Assembly: GCF_013390595.1 (NCBI RefSeq)
Contig: NZ_JACAWV010000022.1
Span: 744,001-808,000, forward strand
From: Rhizobium sp. RM
GTDB lineage: Bacteria; Pseudomonadota; Alphaproteobacteria; Rhizobiales; Rhizobiaceae
Length of the DNA stretch: 64,000 nucleotides
Reading direction: 5' to 3'
Made by a program: the position numbers and the translations under genes. The notes under the pieces were generated by a model. That model was given only the letters and a program-made list of their open reading frames with translations, searched no databases and was not told the DNA's origin. Shown here piece by piece: positions 25,701 through 35,931 of the stretch; positions within the stretch are counted from its first letter, which is position 1, and the number at the start of each line of letters is the position of its first letter.

Positions 25701-25868
25701 AGGACGATCGACATCCGGCAATTCGCGGACTTCGACACCCACAAGCGCTGCAAGCCCGGCCACGACGAGAAGCGTATTGATCACCGCTGCCAGAATGGGG
25801 CGGCGAACGAAGAGCGCAGTGAAGGCGAGTTTTGAATCCTGACCGGACGGCGGCGTCTGTGCTGTCAT
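22716..25868 (-). CDS. RND efflux pump inner-membrane permease
   Basis: A 1050-residue RND transporter of the AcrB/HAE1 type. It has the N-terminal RRPILAAVINTLLVVAG membrane segment, a first periplasmic domain, and the proton-relay aspartate pair in TM4 (ATGLVVDDAIVVLENI). The second half repeats the plan, with GVMAKNGILIVEFANHLRD. It would export drugs, dyes or other hydrophobic compounds using the proton gradient, as a trimer with the adaptor encoded just upstream; the two genes overlap by 4 bases. No outer-membrane TolC-type gene or TetR-type repressor is next to them. Confidence 0.95.
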   Translation of the reverse strand: MTAQTPPSGQDSKLAFTALFVRRPILAAVINTLLVVAGLAALVGVEVRELPDVDRPVISVRTTYDGAAPETIDQEVTQTIEGAVARVSGVKTISSQSQFGTSRVTLEFGDNVDLAVAANDVRDAIGRVTNQLPDDADEPQIIKADSDSQPIMRLAVTSSTLSMEDLTKLVDDEIIDRLASVDGVADVELYGDQEKVFRVDLNQAALASRGLTVTDVSNALASAALDVPAGSLKSTTQDIVVRATASLTKPEDFSNLLIKDNIRLRDVATVMLGADDESTSLRSNGVQGVGLGVIRQAQSNTLNISTGVKAAVDAMTPNLPEGTRVVVTSDDAVFIEGALHEVELALGLSALIVVVVLYLFLRDWRATLIPAITMPVALVGTLVAIYMVGFSINILTLLAIVLATGLVVDDAIVVLENIVRRRAEGMGPRAAAVLGTQEVFFAVLATTATLAAVFIPLSFLPGQLGGLFREFGFVLAFAVGLSSVVALTLCPMLASRMLKHGLKEPTGPLAWFGNVFASTYKSTLSSCLNNPLIVIVVALGFSGLSWIAFGMIQNELTPREDRSSIMMRVTAPQGVSLEYTRDQLQRIEENLQPLRDSGEIRNIYSITGMNGSSNTGFMVLTLAPWADRERTQNQIAADVTSAANKVPALRGNAMQPNSLRIRGAGNGLQMAMVGSNYQALTEATQKLLLSMEESGLFDTPRFDNEPNQAQLSVSIDRERASDLGIDITGLSRAMQSLLEGRSIVDVFVDGDAIPVRLLSSTRPINDPTDLENVFLKTGDGKIVPMSVIASLKENAVAPQLNREQQLPSVGFTANLRDGVSLGEAVAKVNELSQSIMPAGARLLPLGEAATLEENSSGMLLTFGFAIAIIFLVLAAQFESVLSSIIIMSTVPLGLACAVIALLVTGSSLNVYSQIGLVLLVGVMAKNGILIVEFANHLRDQGATVREAIEKACSIRLRPVMMTMIATILGGVPLVLAQGAGAEARIALGWVIVGGLGFATLVTLYITPVSYLLIARFAKPQADEEIRLHRELEMAARRKALEEDKPLLAAE

Positions 25869-27025
25869 TGGCTGGCAACCTCCGCCGGTTTTTCATTGGC
25901 GACACGCACGGCACCGCCCTCTCTCACACGCTGCAGCCCTTCAGTGACAACGGGCTCACCCTGCGCCAATTCACCCCTCACCAGAACGGCATCGGGGTTG
26001 CGCTGCACGATCTGCACCCGCACCTTGGAGGATTTTCCCTCGGCAACGCGCCAGACGTAAGACCCGTCAGCATCCCACTGAACAGCCAGAGGATCGACCG
26101 AGGCATAGGCCTCGCCGCTGAAATGCATGGTGACGCCAAATGACATGCCGGCGCGCAACTCATCCTTCGCATTGTCAAAACGGGCACGAATCCGGATCGT
26201 GCGGCTCGCTTCATCGACCCGGTTATCAACCGCCTCGATTTCACCCTTGAAGGTTTCCCCAGGCCGCGAGATCGATGTGGCGTCCACCGGCATACCAACC
26301 GATATCGCTGTCGTGAAGCGTTCCGGGGCCCAGAAATTGACAAGAATTCTGGAGCGATCGTCGATGCTGACAATGCTCGACTGCGTCGTTACGTTATCTC
26401 CGATGTTCACCGCGACGATACCGGCAATGCCATCGATGGGAGCGACGATGTCACGGCGCCTGAGGTTGAGTTCCGCGGTGCTGAGTGCAAGTTTTGCAGC
26501 CTCCTCGCCAATCTGGGCATCGAAGACATCGAGACGCGACATCGACTTCAGATTCTTGTAGGAATTCGACTTCTCGATTGCGCTCTTCAAAGCCACCTGT
26601 GCCTTGTCGCGCTCGATCACCTGCTCGTCGTCATCCAGCCGCGCCAGCACCTGGCCCTTTTTGACCTTGGCACCCGAAGAAATGAGGATTTCCGAAATCG
26701 TGCCTGAGGTCTGCGGCATGACGACGACGGACTGAATGGCTTCGCCGTTACCGATGGCATTCAAACGGTCATTGACCGTGCCCTGCTTCACAGGCGCGGT
26801 AACGACCAATGTTGCGTTTCCGCCGCTACGGCCTGCACCGCCATTCTGGCCTGGTTTTGCAGCCTGCCCGGGGGTGGCCTGCGCCACCTCGACTGGAGCA
26901 GCTTTCTCGGCGCCAATGCCGAAACTTGCGAGCACATTTCGGGCGTCGGGCGAAACAAACGCCCAAAAACAGAGCCCCGCCCCAACGACGGCAAGGCTGA
27001 CACCCACCTGTTTCCAGACCCGCAT
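25865..27025 (-). CDS. RND efflux periplasmic adaptor subunit
   Basis: A 386-residue membrane-fusion protein. An N-terminal membrane anchor (about residues 7-24) is followed by a Pro/Gly/Ala-rich stretch, the barrel-sandwich/lipoyl half TSGTISEILISSGAKVKKGQVLARLDD, a helical hairpin, and the returning half RRDIVAPIDGIAGIVAVNIGDNV, then beta-barrel domains. It couples the RND permease to an outer-membrane channel. The ORF is open to 27103, but the ATG at 27025 has GGAGAG just upstream and gives a proper N-terminal anchor. Partner gene: the permease at 22716-25868. Confidence 0.93.
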   Translation of the reverse strand: MRVWKQVGVSLAVVGAGLCFWAFVSPDARNVLASFGIGAEKAAPVEVAQATPGQAAKPGQNGGAGRSGGNATLVVTAPVKQGTVNDRLNAIGNGEAIQSVVVMPQTSGTISEILISSGAKVKKGQVLARLDDDEQVIERDKAQVALKSAIEKSNSYKNLKSMSRLDVFDAQIGEEAAKLALSTAELNLRRRDIVAPIDGIAGIVAVNIGDNVTTQSSIVSIDDRSRILVNFWAPERFTTAISVGMPVDATSISRPGETFKGEIEAVDNRVDEASRTIRIRARFDNAKDELRAGMSFGVTMHFSGEAYASVDPLAVQWDADGSYVWRVAEGKSSKVRVQIVQRNPDAVLVRGELAQGEPVVTEGLQRVREGGAVRVANEKPAEVASQ

Positions 27026-27266
27026 ATATCTCTCCGATTGATCCGCACAGCAGTATTGTTTCCGGTCGATGATAATCACCGGGATTAATTGCAGTATTCC
27101 CACTTGCCAGTTTCAAGGCAACGCACAAATACGTTCCTTACGTAATTGTAATTTGAATGGTTTTATGGCCGTACCGACAGGGCATCGCATTGCCATCGCA
27201 AATATCTGCTGTTGCGGTAATCTCCCGATCCATTGCCCTACGAAGCAATGACGACAGGAGGAAACA

Positions 27267-27677
27267 GTGAGCACCGTAGAAAAACACCCAAATCCTGAAA
27301 CAGATCCGCGCGTCAAAGCAGTCTTCGACGACATCCGCGCCACCCGGAAATCGGATTTCATCAACAATATGTGGCTCTATCTCGCCTTCGATGCCGACCT
27401 TCTGGAAAAGACCTGGGCCGAGGTTAAAGCGGTTATGGCGACGCCGTCAGCGCTCGATCCCCTCGTCAAGGAAATGCTTTACATCGCAGTTTCGGTGACC
27501 AATGGATGCTCTTATTGTGCTCACTCCCACACGGCGGCGGCAAAAGCCAAGGGCATGACTTCAGCCGAACATGCGGATTTGCTGCGGGTGATTGCTCTTG
27601 CCGCCAAGACAAACCAGCTTGCGACGGCGCTGCAGGTGCCCGTTGACCCTGCCTTCGACGCAGATAAACCCGCCTGA
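27267..27677 (+). CDS. AhpD-like carboxymuconolactone decarboxylase-family protein
   Basis: A 136-residue all-helical protein of the AhpD/CMD family. The redox centre is visible as C81-S-Y-C84 with H88 (NGCSYCAHSH), the pattern used in alkylhydroperoxidase activity. The start is GTG with a strong AGGAGG five bases upstream. It is probably a small peroxidase or thiol-redox protein in the cytosol; its reductant and substrate are unknown. It lies 99 bases before the uvrD-type gene on the same strand but with no clear operon link. Confidence 0.88.
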   Translation: MSTVEKHPNPETDPRVKAVFDDIRATRKSDFINNMWLYLAFDADLLEKTWAEVKAVMATPSALDPLVKEMLYIAVSVTNGCSYCAHSHTAAAKAKGMTSAEHADLLRVIALAAKTNQLATALQVPVDPAFDADKPA

Positions 27678-27776
27678 TCGAAAAATGCCTTGGAATAGGC
27701 GTTTTGGCGGGCGATACCGGAATAAAAGCAGAACGTGGTTCTGGCCTTTACATCCCGAATCACTACATTGGGCCGC

Positions 27777-30245
<2,469 letters not shown>

Positions 30246-30253
30246 AAACCGAA

Positions 30254-30278
30254 GAAAAGTTTTGATACAAAACTTTTC
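30254..30278. terminator. AT-rich hairpin after uvrD
   Basis: GAAAAGTTTTG, loop ATA, CAAAACTTTTC: a perfect 11-pair stem directly after the uvrD stop codon. There is no separate T-run after it; the stem's own CTTTTC end may serve. It may be a terminator or a processing hairpin. Confidence 0.5.
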
Positions 30279-30337
30279 GCGTAGCCATGAGTTCAGCGCT
30301 GCAATAAAGAAAATGCCGACATAGATGCGCAAACTTG

Positions 30338-31162
30338 GTGAGGGCTGTTTTGCACATATTGCCGACTAGCAAGAAAAAGCTCGCGGTTTTCCTCATCAAT
30401 ATGGATGGTGCGAAAAAACGCCTTGAGGATATGACGTCCCGCCTCGAGGCTGCTGGACTGACTGCGGACCGTATTCCCGGTGTTAACGGCAGGGAACTGA
30501 ACTATCCCATCCCGGAATTCAGCGAAATCTCCTATATGCTGATGCACGGTCGCCGCACCTCGCCACCGGAAATCGGTTGTTATCTCAGCCACATCGCCTG
30601 CGTCCGCAAGTTTCTCGAAACTGACGCTGATCTCGCCTTGATCCTGGAAGATGACGTCGCCTTCGAGCCTGACTTCGTGGAATCGCTCGATCAGGCATCT
30701 CTCTTTGGCAATGACTGGGATTTGTTGCGCCTGACCACCGTCAGCAATGGGCGGAAATTTCCGTTCCGCACACTTCCCAATGGTCGCTCGCTGGCGATCG
30801 CGCTGACGCGGGAAAAGGGATCGGGCGCCTATCTCGTCAATCGCAAAGCGGCAAATTGGATATCAAGGCTGGTGCCGATGCGGCTCGCCTACGATATTGC
30901 CTTCGATCTGGAATATCTTTCCGGCATCAAGGCCGCTTTCATCGCACCGCTTTGCGCGACGCAGGATGCGGATGGCGAAAGCCAGATTCAGAACAATCTG
31001 CGCATCTATCGCCTGCCGCGATGGCGATATTTCACAGTACTTCCTTACCGCGCCTACCTGGAAACAAGCCGATTCATCGTCAGGGGTGTTCGCCTGGCGT
31101 TTGCAAAACTTCGTGTTGCGCTGGAACGCGGAAAACCGGTCAGGAAAGGACTGGCCGGCTAG
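30338..31162 (+). CDS. Glycosyltransferase family 25 protein
   Basis: About 274 residues. The N-terminus (KKLAVFLINMDGAKKRLEDMTSRL) and the conserved AGIPGVNGR-like segment followed by EIGCYLSHIACVRKFLE and LILEDDVAFEPDF mark the GT25 family (LPS glycosyltransferases). ILEDDV carries the metal/sugar-nucleotide aspartates. A likely role is adding a sugar to lipopolysaccharide or another envelope glycan. The start is not certain: a TTG at 30335 and a GTG at 30338 are both possible and neither has a convincing ribosome site. No LPS genes are adjacent. Confidence 0.85.
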   Translation: MRAVLHILPTSKKKLAVFLINMDGAKKRLEDMTSRLEAAGLTADRIPGVNGRELNYPIPEFSEISYMLMHGRRTSPPEIGCYLSHIACVRKFLETDADLALILEDDVAFEPDFVESLDQASLFGNDWDLLRLTTVSNGRKFPFRTLPNGRSLAIALTREKGSGAYLVNRKAANWISRLVPMRLAYDIAFDLEYLSGIKAAFIAPLCATQDADGESQIQNNLRIYRLPRWRYFTVLPYRAYLETSRFIVRGVRLAFAKLRVALERGKPVRKGLAG

Positions 31163-31167
31163 GCACC

Positions 31168-31287
31168 TCAGACCTCTCCCGGTGTGAAACCGATGAGATA
31201 GATTGCCGCGACAACAGCGGCGACGATGAAGATGGAAATGACGAAAATCGTCATTCGTTTAAGGGGCTTGCGTGTCGTCTTTTGCAT
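31168..31287 (-). CDS. Small single-span membrane protein (39 aa)
   Basis: A 39-codon frame starting with ATG at 31287: a basic N-terminus MQKTTRKPLKRM, a single hydrophobic span TIFVIS...AAIYLIGF (about residues 13-33) and a short tail TPGEV. The basic-then-hydrophobic layout is that of an inner-membrane microprotein with the N-terminus inside. No clear Shine-Dalgarno is visible upstream, which lowers confidence. It is below the length that most gene finders report. It converges with the GT25 gene and is divergent from the DMT pair. Function unknown. Confidence 0.5.
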   Translation of the reverse strand: MQKTTRKPLKRMTIFVISIFIVAAVVAAIYLIGFTPGEV

Positions 31288-31420
31288 GGGACGATAACGG
31301 CCCGCCGTCGGCATTTGTTCCACACGCGATGACATGCCGGGAAAACCCGGAAATTTGTTTCCTCTTCAACGGCATATCGGTTAGAGCTGAATCACATCTC
31401 CAGCTAGTCTCCGGCTTCCC

Positions 31421-31903
31421 ATGACTGACACGACGCATCCCCGTCTCAATCCGCTCCACCTTGCTGCCGCTTTCGCCAGCGGTTGTCTTCTGACGCTGAT
31501 GGTGCACTTCAATGGCCAGCTTGCCCATTATGGAAACGCGCTGTTTTCGTCCTGGACAGCCCATGGCACCGGCACGGTAGCAGCATTGATCTATCTGGCG
31601 ATCCTGCGTGGAAGGACCGAAGTGGACGGAACAGCCAAGCCGAAGGCACCGCTTTGGGCCTATTGTGGTGGTGTCGTCGGCGCGGCAATCGTCATACTCA
31701 CCTCCACTGCCGTCAACTCGCCGCTGGCGCTGTCGGGCACTATCGCACTTGGGCTCGGCGGACAGGTGATTTTCAGTCTTCTGGCGGATCTCCTCGGTCT
31801 TTTCGGCCTTCCGAAACGACGCCCGGATATGCGCGACATGGCTGCTGTCGCGCTGATCCTCGGCGGCAGCGCGCTCATCATTCTTGTCGGGAGAGCATCA
31901 TGA
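31421..31903 (+). CDS. DMT-family (DUF606/YdcZ) membrane protein, first of pair
   Basis: A 160-residue membrane protein with about five hydrophobic segments, of the DUF606/YdcZ branch of the drug/metabolite transporter superfamily (half-size, 4-5 TM). Typical parts: LHLAAAFASGCLLTLMVHFNGQLA and the repeat-unit start LWAYCGGVVGAAIVIL. Its stop overlaps the next gene's ATG by 4 bases. The paired architecture suggests the two proteins form a heterodimer. Substrate unknown. Confidence 0.8.
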   Translation: MTDTTHPRLNPLHLAAAFASGCLLTLMVHFNGQLAHYGNALFSSWTAHGTGTVAALIYLAILRGRTEVDGTAKPKAPLWAYCGGVVGAAIVILTSTAVNSPLALSGTIALGLGGQVIFSLLADLLGLFGLPKRRPDMRDMAAVALILGGSALIILVGRAS

Positions 31904-32325
31904 TCCTCTGGATAGCGATGGCTTTCACGGGCGGTCTTTTCGTGGCACTGAGCCGCCAGATCAACGGTCGGCTCAGCCTTTCCAACTCACCGCTGATTGC
32001 ATCGTTCTGGAACCATATCGTCGGCTTTGTTGTGCTGACGATCATCGGGCTGATCTTTGGCGGTCTGATACCGCCGGGTGCAGCCGATGCACCTTGGCTC
32101 GCCTTCATCGGGGGGCCGATCGGCGTGGTTTTCATTGCGTCGGGAAGCTGGCTCATCCCCCGTATCGGCGCAGTCAACACCGCCCTGCTGGTCATCAGCG
32201 GTCAGATGGTCTCAGGTGTTTTGCTGGATCTTTTCAGTGAGAACCCACCGAATATGTGGCCAAGCGCACTCGGTATCCTGCTGATCCTGGGTGGAATGAT
32301 GCTGACCCAGCGGCGCGGCAAGTAG
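31900..32325 (+). CDS. DMT-family (DUF606/YdcZ) membrane protein, second of pair
   Basis: A 141-residue half-size DMT protein with about four or five membrane segments: MILWIAMAFTGGLFVALSRQ, FWNHIVGFVVLTIIGLIFGG, IGGPIGVVFIASGSWLIP and LGILLILGGMML. The SRQINGRLS segment parallels the VHFNGQLA of the partner, as expected from duplication. It overlaps the first gene by 4 bases (ATGA), so the two are co-translated. The frame is open much further upstream, but the ATG at 31900 gives a protein beginning at a membrane segment. Confidence 0.82.
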   Translation: MILWIAMAFTGGLFVALSRQINGRLSLSNSPLIASFWNHIVGFVVLTIIGLIFGGLIPPGAADAPWLAFIGGPIGVVFIASGSWLIPRIGAVNTALLVISGQMVSGVLLDLFSENPPNMWPSALGILLILGGMMLTQRRGK

Positions 32326-32378
32326 GACGTTCTAACGCCGATCTCTACCGCAGACGCCTGTGTCTTGTCGCAACAAGG

Positions 32379-33656
32379 TCAGGAGTCCGACCCACGCGAG
32401 AACATGTCGAGCAGTGTCTTGCCGCTTTTCGCGCCGCCATTACCACCGGTGCTGGCCAGTGTGGGGCGGTTGCCGTTCAGCTTCGGCACCACGACCATGC
32501 GCTTCACCTCACCGCGCTTGAACGCTGCGAGGAAGCGTGAGTAATCGCGGAACACGACGCAACCATTCGATTCACCACGTTTCGCCAGCATGTAGGTATG
32601 TGCCAGCAGACCGTTGCGGCCGTGCGGATTGACACCGTTTTCCGGCGTCAGGCGAATGGCTTCCACACCATGAAATAACGCTTCGCGCATGGTCAGCTTG
32701 TAGCTGGATGGCGGCGTGGAACCACGCATCTTCACGTGAACATACTCAGGATTGTCGCGCATCTTGCCGATACCAGAGTGCGCTTCGAGCTTCTCACCAT
32801 TCGGCATATGCACGACACCGGAAGAGATATCGTAGATAGCAGTTCCACCGCCGCGATCCGGCCATGGAACAGCATCCATCTTGCTGGGCTCACGCACCGG
32901 ATTGTCGGGCTTTGCGAATGCAAGCATCGCACCCGTACTCTGCTTCGGCTGCGCGGGGGCACGGGCCGGCACCGGAACCTCGGCAATTTGTGAGGACTGA
33001 TCCTGGGTTTTCGGCAAAGCCGGACGTGGCGACGGTTCGACAGTTTCCGCAGCAGCCAGTTCCGGCCGGAAACTCGGCAACGGAACATCGTTGGGAAGCA
33101 CAGTGCTGGCTTCTTCTTCAATCTGCGGCCGTGCTAGAGCAACCTCAAAGGCAGGGTGTTCGGCGACAGGACCGCGATAAGCGACTTCAGAGGTCCGACC
33201 CAGGGCAGAATCGACGATGGCTGCCGGTTTCAGAGCAGCAACCTCTCGGACATGCGCCTGCGCTTTCGCGTTGGCGGCAGCACCGAAACGGTCGGTAAAC
33301 TCCTTCGAATTGATCTGAGGCGCCAGGCTCGCAAGACGCTGCGCCTTTTCATTGCCACGGCCCTGATCATTCAGGCGGGAAAATTTGCGGACGTGAATGT
33401 TCCGTTCCGCGGTCTCGACAATTGCGGTTTCAGCCGATCCCAGCCGGGCAACAAGTGTCTTTTCGAAATTGCCGACACCATGTGAGGCAGCCGCCATGGT
33501 ATGCAGAGACGCAAAGGCCGTGATCGCACACAGGCCTGCAAATGCTCCGCCGGCCAGGAGGGCCGAAATACGGCCAAGAGATGAGGATTTTCCTCTCTTG
33601 GCGGAAGACACACCGGCAAGGCCGGAGCCACTATAGGCTGCAGCAGAAAACGCCAT
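32379..33656 (-). CDS. DUF2778 protein, probable L,D-transpeptidase-like envelope protein
   Basis: A 425-residue protein. Residues 28-50 form a membrane anchor (ISALLAGGAFAGLCAI), residues about 60-270 are Pro/Ala-rich and disordered, and the C-terminal third is a DUF2778 domain. Within it H353, S363 and C366 sit in HTYML...ESNGCVVF, the His...SxGC arrangement used by L,D-transpeptidases and by the Tlde1 effectors that share this domain. A catalytic periplasmic enzyme acting on peptidoglycan is therefore plausible, but is an inference. No type VI secretion genes are nearby, arguing against an effector. Confidence 0.75.
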   Translation of the reverse strand: MAFSAAAYSGSGLAGVSSAKRGKSSSLGRISALLAGGAFAGLCAITAFASLHTMAAASHGVGNFEKTLVARLGSAETAIVETAERNIHVRKFSRLNDQGRGNEKAQRLASLAPQINSKEFTDRFGAAANAKAQAHVREVAALKPAAIVDSALGRTSEVAYRGPVAEHPAFEVALARPQIEEEASTVLPNDVPLPSFRPELAAAETVEPSPRPALPKTQDQSSQIAEVPVPARAPAQPKQSTGAMLAFAKPDNPVREPSKMDAVPWPDRGGGTAIYDISSGVVHMPNGEKLEAHSGIGKMRDNPEYVHVKMRGSTPPSSYKLTMREALFHGVEAIRLTPENGVNPHGRNGLLAHTYMLAKRGESNGCVVFRDYSRFLAAFKRGEVKRMVVVPKLNGNRPTLASTGGNGGAKSGKTLLDMFSRGSDS

Positions 33657-34073
33657 GATACTCGTTACTCGAACCGTTCACGCAGATCCGGCTGAAGCCG
33701 GAGGAAATTTGGGGTATCCGAATCGCGGACAATGATCTCGCCGGTTTCGGAACTGACTGGTTCGAAGCATGACGAATTATGGTAACCAAATCCTTTACGT
33801 GCCCCTGAAAAAACATGTCATCAAGATCAGCGCATTAAGGCGACAGGTCGTGCGGCATATCTTTTCCGTACCCTGAAGGGACAGAGCACCTTCTTCGCCG
33901 CGTGGTCAGGTAACGGGCGACTTGGCCGAAAATTTGCTGCAATTGCGGCAGGACCGGGACAAGTGTCATTGACACTCTGCGCCGAATGCCTCTTGCCAGA
34001 AGGCGGTTCATAAAGGACTTGATCGAAAAATCGTGGCTTGGCATCCTCCTGGTAACAATTCGGGAGGTCCATC
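33657..34073. other. Gene-free 417-base interval
   Basis: No convincing coding sequence: short frames exist, including an 88-codon one on the minus strand, but they have no ribosome site and no recognisable protein. It holds the promoters of the DUF2778 gene and pncA and a perfect palindrome at 33962-33976. Confidence 0.6.
33962..33976. promoter_or_regulatory. AGTGTCA-T-TGACACT palindrome upstream of pncA
   Basis: A perfect 7-base inverted repeat around one central base, about 100 bases before the pncA start. It looks like a dimeric regulator site; its owner is unknown. Confidence 0.5.
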
Positions 34074-34700
34074 ATGAAGGCTCTGTTGCTCATCGATATT
34101 CAGAACGGTTTTTGCCCTGGCGGTAATCTTGCCGTTGCTGATGGTGACAAGGTGGTCCCGGTCGCCAACGCCTTGATCGACAATGGCGGATATGACCTCA
34201 TCGTCGCCTCGCAAGACTGGCATCCGGAAAACCACGGCAGTTTCGCATCTCAACATCCCGGCAAAAAGCCTTTCGACATGGGTGAACTGTCCGGAAAACC
34301 ACAAATGATGTGGCCAGATCATTGCGTGCAGGGAACGGCAGACGCCGAATTCCATCCCGACCTGAAGACGGAAGCTTTCGACTATATCCAGCAGAAGGGC
34401 GAGAACCCTGCTGTCGACAGCTATTCCGCCTTTCGCGACAACGACCAGTATGCGGCAACAGGTCTTGCCGACTATCTTAGCCGCCAGGGCGTTACCGTAC
34501 TGGATATCTGTGGCCTGGCGACGGACTATTGCGTCAGCTTCTCCGTTCTTGACGCCATCGACATGCTCCCTGGCGTCAAGGTTCGATTTATCGAGGACGC
34601 AAGTCGCGGAATTGACCCCAAAGGCATAAAGACCGCGATCGCCTCCATGCAGGCGAAGGGCGCAACGACCATTAAAAGCCGGGACATATTGCGCGCCTGA
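34074..34700 (+). CDS. pncA: Nicotinamidase
   Basis: A 208-residue isochorismatase-fold hydrolase that deamidates nicotinamide to nicotinate for NAD salvage (and activates pyrazinamide in other bacteria). Catalytic Asp is in LLIDIQNGF; metal ligands lie in ASQDWHPENHGSFASQHPG; the catalytic cysteine is in GLATDYCVSFSVLDA. A GGGAGG site lies about 5-6 bases upstream of the ATG. Monocistronic; azlCD starts 206 bases further on. Confidence 0.95.
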   Translation: MKALLLIDIQNGFCPGGNLAVADGDKVVPVANALIDNGGYDLIVASQDWHPENHGSFASQHPGKKPFDMGELSGKPQMMWPDHCVQGTADAEFHPDLKTEAFDYIQQKGENPAVDSYSAFRDNDQYAATGLADYLSRQGVTVLDICGLATDYCVSFSVLDAIDMLPGVKVRFIEDASRGIDPKGIKTAIASMQAKGATTIKSRDILRA

Positions 34701-34906
34701 TCGCACCCAGGCACAGGCCACGTACCGACCCAGTCTTTATTGCTGATGAAGGCTGACTGTCATTGGGCAAGGACAACAAATCCATTTCCGGACGATGCGG
34801 CGACAATCCCCTTCATGTTCAAGGGAATCAATCGATCCATTCATCCAATTCGTTTGCCATCCAGCATGCGGGGTTATAGGAGCAGCGTCATCAGGAGTTA
34901 TCACAG

Positions 34907-35620
34907 ATGTTTGACGCAGATTTTCGCGAAGGCCTTCGAAACGGCCTTCCGATTGCCCTTTCCGCCGCGCCCTTCGGTGCTCTTTTTGGCGCCGTTGCCG
35001 TGGACAATGGTCTGAGCGTGGTCGAGGCAACCATTATGAGCGGCACCGTTTATGCGGGTGCCAGCCAGCTTGTCGGCATAGAACTGTTCGGCCAGAAGGT
35101 TGCGCCGTGGTTGATCGTGCTCTCGGTTTTTGCGGTCAACTTCCGTCATATCCTCTATTCCGCGGCCATCGCGAAGATGATTGCGCACTGGAGCTTTGCC
35201 CAAAAGACGGCAGGCTTTTTCCTTCTCGTCGACCCGCAATTCGCCGAAGCCGTCAGGCGGTATGAAAACGGTCAGACGCTTGGATTTTCCTGGTATGTTG
35301 GTTTTGCCACGCCAGTCTATGTATTCTGGCTTGCGATGACGATCATTGGCGCATCGCTCGGCAACCTGATCGGCGATCCCAAAGCGATTGGCCTGGATGT
35401 CCTCCTGCCGATCTACTTCATGGGCATGGTCCTGAGCTTCAGAACACGCGCCAATTTTTACCCCGTCATGTTGGCAAGCGCGGTCGGAGCCACGGCTGCC
35501 TATCATTTCGTTGGATCACCCTGGCATGTCAGCCTTGGAGCGCTCGTCGGCATCCTCGTTGCAGTTCTCTACCCGCCGTCGCCGGACACGAGCGGCGCGA
35601 ACGAGGGAGAAAACCGATGA
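34907..35620 (+). CDS. azlC: AzlC-family branched-chain amino acid exporter subunit
   Basis: A 237-residue membrane protein of the AzlC (LIV-E) family. Signatures: REGLRNGLPIALSAAPFGALFG, TIMSGTVYAGASQL and a central NFRHILYSAAIA. With the small AzlD partner it exports branched-chain amino acids or analogues. AGGAG precedes the ATG. Its end overlaps azlD by 4 bases (ATGA). Confidence 0.93.
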   Translation: MFDADFREGLRNGLPIALSAAPFGALFGAVAVDNGLSVVEATIMSGTVYAGASQLVGIELFGQKVAPWLIVLSVFAVNFRHILYSAAIAKMIAHWSFAQKTAGFFLLVDPQFAEAVRRYENGQTLGFSWYVGFATPVYVFWLAMTIIGASLGNLIGDPKAIGLDVLLPIYFMGMVLSFRTRANFYPVMLASAVGATAAYHFVGSPWHVSLGALVGILVAVLYPPSPDTSGANEGENR

Positions 35621-35931
35621 GCGACATTTTTCATGCTGACACGCTCCTGCTGATTGCCCTCGCGGCCATCGCCACCTATCTGACGCGAATTGGTGGTTAC
35701 GTGTTGATGACACGCATGAAGTCCATTCCACCACGAATGGAGGCGGGCCTGAATGCCGTTCCCGTCGCGGTTCTCACCACGCTCGTCGCACCCGCCTTTT
35801 TCGAAGGCGGATACGAGGTCAAGATCGGAATGGTTGCCGCGCTGATTGTCTGCCTGCGTTTTCAGGGACTGACCATGCTCGTGGCTGGCTGGGCGGTTGT
35901 CATCGCCCTGCGCCATTTCGTTATCGCATAA
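35617..35931 (+). CDS. azlD: AzlD-family exporter subunit
   Basis: A 104-residue membrane protein with three or four hydrophobic segments; ATYLTRIGGYVLMTRM, MEAGLNAVPVAVLTTLVAPAF and LTMLVAGWAVVIALRHF. It is the usual small partner of AzlC and starts within the azlC stop codon. Its 3' end overlaps the converging aminopeptidase gene by 11 bases. Confidence 0.92.
   Translation: MSDIFHADTLLLIALAAIATYLTRIGGYVLMTRMKSIPPRMEAGLNAVPVAVLTTLVAPAFFEGGYEVKIGMVAALIVCLRFQGLTMLVAGWAVVIALRHFVIA

Noticed and set aside
27678-27776. SOS (LexA) box before uvrD; similar search at recN
   Set aside because: Alphaproteobacterial LexA sites are GTTC-N7-GTTC; only AGAAC-GTG-GTTCT (27730-27742) was seen, with the wrong spacing, and nothing at recN.
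33827-34093. 88-codon minus-strand frame upstream of pncA
   Set aside because: No ribosome site, no recognisable protein, and it overlaps the pncA start region and a palindrome.
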